Positions 33,391 through 39,733 of a stretch of DNA of 42,832 nucleotides are shown one piece after another. Source of the DNA: JAIPGX01 sp041650475 (GTDB lineage Bacteria > Babelota > Babeliae > Babelales > UASB340); NCBI GenBank assembly GCA_041650475.1, contig JBAZLD010000011.1:1-42832 (forward strand), written 5' to 3'. The stretch's first letter is position 1. Every line of letters starts with the position of its first letter. Under the pieces are notes generated by a model that searched no databases, was not told the DNA's origin, and saw only the letters and a list, made by a program, of their open reading frames with translations. Both the position numbers and the translations under genes were made by a program.

Positions 33391-35781
33391 ATGAAATTTA
33401 TAAAAAAATTTAAAGATGTAAATCTAAAAGATTTAAATTTAGTTGGAGGCAAGAATGCTTCCTTGGGTGAAATGATACAACAATTAGGGAATAAAGGTAT
33501 AAAAATACCTCATGGTTTTGCAATTACAAGTGATGCTTACTGGTTTTTTTTAGAAAAAAATAATTTAAAAGAAAAAATAAAAAATTTATTATCAAGAATA
33601 GATTTAAAAAAATTAGATGAATTTGTAGTGATTTGTCATGAAATTAGATCTTTGATAAGAAATGCTATACTGCCTGAAGAACTAGAAAAAGAAATTAAGG
33701 AATCTTATCAATATTTAGAAAAACAATATGGCAAACTTTGTAGTGTTGCAGTGCGTTCTTCTGCAACAGCCGAAGATTTGCCTCATGCTTCTTTTGCTGG
33801 TCAACAAGATACCTTTTTAAATATAAAGGGTGAGAAAGAATTAATTAGAGCAACATTAAATTCCTTTGCATCTCTTTTTACTAATAGAGCGGTTTCTTAT
33901 AGAATTGGTAACAATTTTGATCATATGAGTATTGCACTTTCTATTGGTGTACAAAAGATGGTTCGTTCAGATAAAGCCTGTTCTGGTGTTATGTTTACTC
34001 TTGACACAGAAACTGGATTTAAAGATGTTGTGTTAATTAATTCTTCTTATGGTTTAGGAGAAAATATTGTAAAGGGCTCTGTAAATCCAGACGAATTTTA
34101 TGTACATAAACCAACTCTTGAAAATGGTTTTAAACCGATATTAAAAAAACGCTTGGGTAGAAAAACAATAAAAATGATTTTTACAGAAGATGAAAAAAAT
34201 GCTACTAAAAATATTGATGTACCAAAACTGCAACGTAAATTGTTTTCTTTAAATGATCAAGAGATTTTGGAATTGGCCAAACAAGCAATAATTATTGAAA
34301 AACATTATTCTGAAATAAAATCTTGTTGGTCTCCTATGGATATAGAATGGGCAAAGGATGGAATTGATGGACAACTTTATATTGTTCAAGCCCGCCCAGA
34401 AACTGTTTTTTCTCAAAAAAAGAATGAAAATTTTGTGCAAGAATATGTATTGCAAGAAAAAGTGAATCGCGACAAAATTTTAGCTACAGGCAAGAGTGTA
34501 GGACGTAAAATAGCCACTGGAAAAGCTAAAGTTATAAAATCTGCTAAATTTATGGATCAGGTTAAACCTGGAGACATTCTTGTTACAGATATGACAGATC
34601 CGGATTGGGAACCTATCATGAGGAGGGCTGCAGGTATTATTACAAATCGAGGTGGCAGAACGTGTCACGCTGCAATAGTAAGTAGAGAAATTGGGACTCC
34701 AGCAATTGTTGGATCTAATAATGCTACAGAAAAAATAAAAGATGGACAGGTAATTACAATGGATTGTAGCAACGGTGAAATTGGTTATATATATGATGGT
34801 GAATTTAAGTTTAAGATAGAAAATATAGAAATTTCTAAAATACCAAAAGTAAATGTTGATATAATGATGAATGTAGGAAATCCTGATGAAGCTTTTAGGC
34901 TAGCATGTTTGCCAAATAATGGTGTAGGATTAGCAAGGCTTGAATTTATAATTAATAGTTCTATACAAATACATCCAATGGCTCTTATTGATGCAACAAA
35001 AATTAAAGATGAAAATATTTTGAAAACAATAGAAGATATTACTATTGGATATGAAGAAAAAAAACAATTTTTTATAGATAAACTTGCGCAAGAAGCCGGA
35101 ACAATTGCTGCTGCTTTTTATCCAAAACCTGTAATTATTAGAATGTCAGATTTTAAAAGCAATGAATATTCAGAACTTATTGCAGGAAAATATTTTGAAC
35201 CAGTAGAAGAAAACCCAATGATAGGCTTTAGAGGTGCATCTAGATATTACAATAAAATGTATTTGCCTGCATTTGAACTGGAATGTTTAGCTATGAAAAA
35301 AATTCGTGATGAAATGGGTCTTGATAATGTAAAACTTATGATTCCATTTGTTCGTACTGTAGAAGAAGCTAATAAAGTAATAGACCAAATGCAAAAGTAT
35401 GGCTTAATTCAGCGTAAAAATAATCTTGAAATCTATATGATGTGCGAAGTCCCATCTAATGTTTTATTAATTGATGATTTTAGTAAAATTTTTGATGGAT
35501 TTTCTATCGGCTCAAATGATTTAACCCAATTAACGTTGGCAGTTGATAGAGATTCTAGCTTGATAGCAGATCTTTTTGATGAAAGAGATAAAGCAGTAAA
35601 AATATTTTTAAAAATGGCTATTGATGGTGCAAAAAGGAACAACAAAAAAATAGGCATATGTGGCCAAGCTCCATCTGATTATCCAGAATTAGCAGAATTT
35701 TTAGTTAAATGCGGAATAGATTCTATGTCTTTAAATCCTGACACAGTTTTGAAAGAGTTTTTGTTACTTGGAAAGAGATAG
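33391..35781 (+). CDS. ppsA: Phosphoenolpyruvate synthase
   Basis: GAGG lies about 10 bases before the ATG. The 796-residue product is collinear with PpsA: ATP-grasp-like N-terminal domain (LVGGKNASLGEM, AVRSSATAEDLPHASFAGQQDT), phosphohistidine domain with His426 in GGRTCHAAIVSRE, and C-terminal TIM barrel with ...GSNDLTQLTL, active Cys757 in GICGQAPSD and SLNPDTV. It makes PEP from pyruvate, ATP and water. Having PEP synthase suggests gluconeogenic use of pyruvate from host-derived nutrients. It is 10 bases from the ATP-synthase membrane genes. Confidence 0.97.
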   Translation: MKFIKKFKDVNLKDLNLVGGKNASLGEMIQQLGNKGIKIPHGFAITSDAYWFFLEKNNLKEKIKNLLSRIDLKKLDEFVVICHEIRSLIRNAILPEELEKEIKESYQYLEKQYGKLCSVAVRSSATAEDLPHASFAGQQDTFLNIKGEKELIRATLNSFASLFTNRAVSYRIGNNFDHMSIALSIGVQKMVRSDKACSGVMFTLDTETGFKDVVLINSSYGLGENIVKGSVNPDEFYVHKPTLENGFKPILKKRLGRKTIKMIFTEDEKNATKNIDVPKLQRKLFSLNDQEILELAKQAIIIEKHYSEIKSCWSPMDIEWAKDGIDGQLYIVQARPETVFSQKKNENFVQEYVLQEKVNRDKILATGKSVGRKIATGKAKVIKSAKFMDQVKPGDILVTDMTDPDWEPIMRRAAGIITNRGGRTCHAAIVSREIGTPAIVGSNNATEKIKDGQVITMDCSNGEIGYIYDGEFKFKIENIEISKIPKVNVDIMMNVGNPDEAFRLACLPNNGVGLARLEFIINSSIQIHPMALIDATKIKDENILKTIEDITIGYEEKKQFFIDKLAQEAGTIAAAFYPKPVIIRMSDFKSNEYSELIAGKYFEPVEENPMIGFRGASRYYNKMYLPAFELECLAMKKIRDEMGLDNVKLMIPFVRTVEEANKVIDQMQKYGLIQRKNNLEIYMMCEVPSNVLLIDDFSKIFDGFSIGSNDLTQLTLAVDRDSSLIADLFDERDKAVKIFLKMAIDGAKRNNKKIGICGQAPSDYPELAEFLVKCGIDSMSLNPDTVLKEFLLLGKR

Positions 35782-35791
35782 GTACAAAATT

Positions 35792-36079
35792 ATGTCAATC
35801 ACATCTTTTTTTATAGGTTTAATTTTCGGATCGATATATTCTTTGCTGTTTGTTAATAAATTAAAAATTTTTTATCAGAAAAAAGAATATAAGAATTATA
35901 TTTTTAGATATATTATTTTTTCAGGGTTGAGTCACATAATTTTTTTAACTATTTTTGCTTTTTTAATCTTTAAGTTTAGAATAAGTGTTATAATTACACT
36001 TTTAGGTTTTATGATTGCGTTCTGGAGTTTGATTTTGCTGAATATTAGATTTTTTAGCAGGACAAAAAATGAAAATTGA
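35792..36079 (+). CDS. Small membrane protein of ATP synthase locus (AtpR/AtpI-like)
   Basis: ATG 35,792 is chosen (10 bases after ppsA) over a TTG inside ppsA. The 95-residue product has three predicted membrane helices (SFFIGLIFGSIYSLLFV, IIFSGLSHIIFLTIFAFLIF, VIITLLGFMIAFWSLILL) with Lys/Arg between. Its size, three-helix form and place directly before subunit a resemble AtpR of N-type ATPases or AtpI of F-type operons; sequence identity is too low to choose. Such proteins assist c-ring assembly or ion supply to it. It overlaps atpB by 11 bases. Confidence 0.6.
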   Translation: MSITSFFIGLIFGSIYSLLFVNKLKIFYQKKEYKNYIFRYIIFSGLSHIIFLTIFAFLIFKFRISVIITLLGFMIAFWSLILLNIRFFSRTKNEN

Positions 36080-36953
36080 GATTTTTAGTGAAAAGGTTGT
36101 AAAACCTTTTGAATTTTTAGGATTGAAAAGCGAATTCTTGGGGGTTCATATAGAAACATTGGCTTTTACTTGGCTTGCCATGATTCTTCTTTTTTCCGCT
36201 GTTTTGATAATGAAATATTTTTTAAAGAAAAAATTAAACCCAGTTGCTTTAATTTTTGAGCAAGCTGTGAATTTTTTAGATAATTTATGTAAAGAATCTT
36301 TTGCTAGTCATTTTAAATACGAATATTTTAGTTTTGTATCTACTATCTTCTTTTTTACATTATCATGTTGTATTGTTGGTCTTTTACCATTTGTTGAAGA
36401 AGCGACAAAAGATTTAAATACAACATTTGCATTAGGATCAATGAGTTTTTTATATGTTCAATATCAAAAAATTAGAAATCATGGTTTTTTAGAATTTTTT
36501 AAAGAATTTACGCAACCTTTTTTTGTTTTGTTACCCCTAAATGTTGTTGGTGAGCTAGCTAAGGTGGCTTCAATGTCTTTACGACTTTTTGGTAATATTT
36601 TGGGTGGCGCTATAATTTTTTTAATTTTAAGAAATTTTTTATCAGTATATAAATTTCATTTTATTATTTTTTGCAGTGTAGTTTTGGTTACATATTTTAT
36701 TGTTAATAAGTTTATTGATTTAAAGAAATATAAAATTTTAAATTTTCTATATAAAATGCTCTTAATTTTGACATTTGCTGTCGCTGGAATCCAAATGTTT
36801 TTTGGAATTTTTGAGGGCTTTATACAATCGTTTGTTTTGACCATGTTAACTATTACATATTTGTCTGTTGCTCTTGGTCAAGAAAGCGATTCTGATCATA
36901 AACATGTTGATCATGATACTAAGCTAGATGCTAAAGAATTAGTAAAAGGGTAA
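36069..36953 (+). CDS. atpB: ATP synthase F0 subunit a
   Basis: The 294-residue membrane protein has the essential Arg172 in VASMSLRLFGNILGG, preceded by LPLNVVGELAKVA, and a C-terminal IFEGFIQSFVLTMLTITYLSVAL, all typical of subunit a. The C-terminal tail ends with a hydrophilic His/Asp/Lys stretch (DSDHKHVDHD). Arg172 faces the ring glutamates of the fused c protein encoded 4 bases downstream. No b, delta or F1 genes follow, so the rest of the enzyme must lie elsewhere. Confidence 0.92.
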   Translation: MKIEIFSEKVVKPFEFLGLKSEFLGVHIETLAFTWLAMILLFSAVLIMKYFLKKKLNPVALIFEQAVNFLDNLCKESFASHFKYEYFSFVSTIFFFTLSCCIVGLLPFVEEATKDLNTTFALGSMSFLYVQYQKIRNHGFLEFFKEFTQPFFVLLPLNVVGELAKVASMSLRLFGNILGGAIIFLILRNFLSVYKFHFIIFCSVVLVTYFIVNKFIDLKKYKILNFLYKMLLILTFAVAGIQMFFGIFEGFIQSFVLTMLTITYLSVALGQESDSDHKHVDHDTKLDAKELVKG

Positions 36954-36957
36954 TTTT

Positions 36958-37911
36958 ATGTTGGCTCCCGAATTTTTACATTATTGTGCTGTAGGAATAA
37001 CTGTTGCGTTGGGTTCTATTGGAACAGGGATTGGTCAAGGTATTGGAGCTTTTAGTGCTATTAATGCTTTATCAAGGCAAAAAAGTGGAAGGGATAACAT
37101 TTTTCGTGCAATGGTAATAGGTTTAGCCTTTGTTGAGAGTGGTATTATTCTTGCTCTTGTAATTTCATTGATAATGTTATTTGGTGGAGGTATTAAAATT
37201 ACTATGCCAATTGCAATAGCAGAAATTGGTATAGCGTTGGCTATAGGCGTTGCAGCAACAGCTATAAGTATTGGATCAAGTTTTGCTGTAAAATCTGCAT
37301 GCACTTCTATGTCTGTTCAGCCATTTTTTAGTCAAAAAATTTTAACATTAATGTTGTTGTCTCAATCTATAATAGAAGCTCCTGTTGTTTTTGCATTTAT
37401 TATATCTTTAATAATAAGAACTAATTTTAGTCCTACTCTTACCATTTTTGAAGGTGTAAAACTTTTAGCTGCAGGACTTTGTATAACATTGGGGTGTTTA
37501 GGCCCATGTATTGGGCAGGGAATTTTTGCTAATTCTTCTTGTCGGGCTGCGGGGCTTAATAAAAATGCTTATAATAAAATTTTTACGTTTTCAATTATTA
37601 ATCAAGCTGTTATAGAAACTCCGTTGATTTTTTGTCTTTTAATTTCTGTATTTATAATTTTTTTACCAGTGCCAATTTTAAACCCTTTTACAAGCACAAT
37701 TAATTTTTTGGTTGCTGGAATTACTATTGGTATGGGAGCATTAGGTACCTCAACTTCTGCTGGCTTGGTTGCTTCTAAAAGTTGTTATCAAATTGCTCTA
37801 GAACCAGAAAATTACTCTATTTTATTTAGAACTACTATCTTGGCACAGGCATTTATTGAGTCTAATGCGATTTATGCATTGTTAATTGCGATATTTTTAG
37901 CAATTAGATAA
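36958..37911 (+). CDS. atpE: ATP synthase c subunit fused into four hairpins
   Basis: The 317-residue protein consists of four c-type hairpins (about eight helices) with a period of 80-81 residues. The ion-binding glutamates are Glu60 (FVESG), Glu140 (IIEAP), Glu220 (VIETP) and Glu301 (FIESN). The helix-1 residue that contributes to Na+ sites is Gln27 and Gln187 in hairpins 1 and 3 but Ser107 and Ser267 in 2 and 4, as expected from a duplicated pair of hairpins. The residue after Glu is Ser, Ala, Thr, Ser, and hairpin 4 also has Tyr306 five residues on, like a Na+-type site. A standard c subunit has one hairpin of about 80 residues, V-type K has two. All four carboxylates are kept, so every hairpin can carry an ion. 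4 bases after atpB. Confidence 0.93.
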   Translation: MLAPEFLHYCAVGITVALGSIGTGIGQGIGAFSAINALSRQKSGRDNIFRAMVIGLAFVESGIILALVISLIMLFGGGIKITMPIAIAEIGIALAIGVAATAISIGSSFAVKSACTSMSVQPFFSQKILTLMLLSQSIIEAPVVFAFIISLIIRTNFSPTLTIFEGVKLLAAGLCITLGCLGPCIGQGIFANSSCRAAGLNKNAYNKIFTFSIINQAVIETPLIFCLLISVFIIFLPVPILNPFTSTINFLVAGITIGMGALGTSTSAGLVASKSCYQIALEPENYSILFRTTILAQAFIESNAIYALLIAIFLAIR

Positions 37912-37930
37912 ATTTTTTTTTGGAGAAATT

Positions 37931-39106
37931 ATGAGTAGTAGTAATAAAATCCATGTTTTGTATATTTTGACAAAACTTGAATTGGGTGGGGCTCAAAAGG
38001 TTTGTTTGTCTTTAATAGAAGGTTTAAAAAATAAATCTGATTTTGTAGGTCTTATTTCTGGTAATCAGGGCGCCTTGGTTGATGAAGTAAAAAAATATGA
38101 TTTTATTTTTTTATTAAATAGCTTTAAAAGAGAAATTGGTTTTAGAACTTTATTTTTGGAATTTAAAACTTTTTTTCAAATGATCTCTAAGATTAAAAAA
38201 TTAAAAAAAATTTTTCCTGATTTAATTGTTCATACACATAGTACAAAAGCGGGTCTTTTGGGGCGATGGGCTGCTTTTTTTGCAGGTGCTAAAAATAGAG
38301 TACACACGGTGCATGGTTTTGGTTTTCACGATTACCAAAATAAGTTTGTTTGGTTTATTATCTTTTTTTTAGAATATGTAACATCTTTTATTACTAAACA
38401 TTATGTTTGTGTTTCTTATAACGATCAAAAAATTGGTTCAAAATTATTTCCTAAATTTTCTAAAAAAAGTTCTGTTATTCGTGCAGCAGTAGATTGGGAA
38501 CAGTTTTACACACCCGCCGTAGTTTTTCGAGCTTCCCCTGTTGCTAAAACTATGCAAGACACGTCGCCGGGCACGGCCCGATTTGTTATTGGCACAGTTT
38601 CGTGTTTTAAGCCGCAAAAAAATCTTTTTGATTTACTAAAAGCTTTTAAACTTGCTTACACATCTTGCCCAAATATATTTTTACAAATCATAGGTGATGG
38701 TGTTTTGCGAAAGCCTATAGAGAATTGGATTCAAGAAAATAATATGCAAGATAAAATAGAATTATTAGGTTGGAAAAATAATGTTGCAGATTTTATGAAA
38801 AAATGGGACTTATTTGCAATGAGTTCTTTGTGGGAAGGTTTACCTTGTGCAATAATAGAAGCTCGATTAAGCAGATTACCTGTTTTATCATATAATATTG
38901 CGGGAATCCCTGAAGTTATTATTGACGGCAAAAATGGTTTTTTGGTTCCTTCTGGAGATTGGCAAAAACTAGCAGAAAAAATAATTTTAATAGCAAAAGA
39001 TAAAGATCTTAAAATTCAGATGCAAAATTATCCTGATAATTTAAATTCTTTTAACAATAAAATTATGGTTCAGGAGCACTTACAGCTCTACAAAACTTTA
39101 ATTTAA
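37931..39106 (+). CDS. GT4-family glycosyltransferase with an inserted linker
   Basis: TTTTGGAG precedes the ATG. The 391-residue protein is a GT-B glycosyltransferase: LELGGAQKV near the N-terminus (acceptor side), VHTHSTKAGLLGR, VHGFGFHDY, the donor side FVIGTVSCFKPQKN, ELLGW, then SLWEGLPCAIIEARLSRLPVL (E-x7-E motif) and GIPEVI.DGKNGFLVP. Between the two Rossmann domains lies a linker of about 24 residues, rich in Ala/Pro/Thr and coded by DNA of about 59 % G+C, inserted in frame (see the separate repeat feature). It probably acts in surface glycan or glycolipid synthesis. Confidence 0.88.
   Translation: MSSSNKIHVLYILTKLELGGAQKVCLSLIEGLKNKSDFVGLISGNQGALVDEVKKYDFIFLLNSFKREIGFRTLFLEFKTFFQMISKIKKLKKIFPDLIVHTHSTKAGLLGRWAAFFAGAKNRVHTVHGFGFHDYQNKFVWFIIFFLEYVTSFITKHYVCVSYNDQKIGSKLFPKFSKKSSVIRAAVDWEQFYTPAVVFRASPVAKTMQDTSPGTARFVIGTVSCFKPQKNLFDLLKAFKLAYTSCPNIFLQIIGDGVLRKPIENWIQENNMQDKIELLGWKNNVADFMKKWDLFAMSSLWEGLPCAIIEARLSRLPVLSYNIAGIPEVIIDGKNGFLVPSGDWQKLAEKIILIAKDKDLKIQMQNYPDNLNSFNNKIMVQEHLQLYKTLI
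38507..38580. repeat. G+C-rich palindromic element inserted in frame in a glycosyltransferase gene
   Basis: In a gene of under 30 % G+C, about 71 bases here reach about 59 %. It contains two inverted repeats: TAGTTTT/AAAACTA (38,520-38,552) and CGGGC-ACG-GCCCG (38,568-38,580). It is translated as VVFRASPVAKTMQDTSPGTA within the inter-domain linker. This is the behaviour of Rickettsia palindromic elements, though I cannot see family members elsewhere in the window. Confidence 0.6.
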
Positions 39107-39124
39107 AATAAAATAAGCGTATTT

Positions 39125-39152
39125 TTGACAAATGAATTATCCTTTTGATAAA
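39125..39152 (+). promoter_or_regulatory. Sigma-70-type promoter for acylphosphatase
   Basis: TTGACA, a 16-base spacer and GATAAA lie 67 bases upstream of acyP. Confidence 0.45.
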
Positions 39153-39219
39153 TTTACGCCATCTTAATAAAAATTTTTTTTAAAAAAAGTAAAAAAGGAA
39201 AAAAGGAGAGGAGTTATTT

Positions 39220-39510
39220 ATGAGAAAGTGCCTAAAAATCAAGGTAACTGGAAAGGTTCAAGGTGTAGGCTACAGATCTTTTCTTCAAAAACATGCAATA
39301 AAATTAGGTGTAGAAGGAACGATACAAAACCGAGAAGATGGTAGTGTTTTTATTCTTGCTTGTGGCACATCTGATAAATTAGATGATTTTCTTGATTCAA
39401 TTTACGAAGGATCAAAACAATCTAAAATCAAAGATGTTATTGTTGAACCGATGGTACCAGAAAAAGATTTTAGAGGTGTTTTTAGGGTTATTGGAGTCAG
39501 TGAATCTTGA
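39220..39510 (+). CDS. acyP: Acylphosphatase
   Basis: AAAGGAGAGGAG precedes the ATG. The 96-residue product has the catalytic pair Arg19 (GKVQGVGYR, phosphate loop) and Asn37 (VEGTIQNREDGSV), with the usual length of about 90. It hydrolyses acyl phosphates such as acetyl phosphate in the cytosol. The stop codon is 4 bases from the 3' end of the convergent tRNA-Glu gene. It has its own candidate promoter. Confidence 0.95.
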   Translation: MRKCLKIKVTGKVQGVGYRSFLQKHAIKLGVEGTIQNREDGSVFILACGTSDKLDDFLDSIYEGSKQSKIKDVIVEPMVPEKDFRGVFRVIGVSES

Positions 39511-39513
39511 AAT

Positions 39514-39588
39514 TGGTGACCCTAAGGGGAATCGAACCCCTATTTTCGCCGTGAGAGGGCGATGTCCTAACCATTAGACGATAGGGCC
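39514..39588 (-). tRNA. tRNA-Glu (anticodon CTC)
   Basis: The - strand folds as a cloverleaf: acceptor GGCCCTA with TAGGGTC (one G-U), anticodon stem-loop TCGCCCTCTCACGGCGA with CTC, T arm AGGGGTTCGATTCCCCT, discriminator A, encoded CCA. It would read GAG only, so a tRNA-Glu(TTC) must be encoded elsewhere. Confidence 0.95.
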
Positions 39589-39601
39589 TAAATTTAAAAC
39601 G

Positions 39602-39630
39602 ATTCTACAAGATAAAGAATATTTCGTAAA
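39602..39630 (-). promoter_or_regulatory. Promoter of tRNA-Glu
   Basis: On the - strand TTTACG, a 17-base spacer and TAGAAT end 13 bases before the tRNA-Glu 5' end, the expected distance. Confidence 0.5.
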
Positions 39631-39733
39631 GAGTTAGTTTTTTGTTGACAAAAACTTAAAAAAAGTCTCTTTTAATATTGTAAAAAAATATTTTGAAAAT
39701 GATTTTTTTAGGTTTTAGATTTTGGAGCATCTG

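Noticed and set aside
39383..39577. Open frame reading through acyP into tRNA-Glu antisense (GNRTPIFAVRGRCPNH)
   Set aside because: Antisense of the tRNA-Glu gene in a second frame of acyP.
39645..39678. TTGACA upstream of bamA as its promoter
   Set aside because: No -10-like hexamer at 16-18 bases; the nearest (TAATAT) is 22 bases away.
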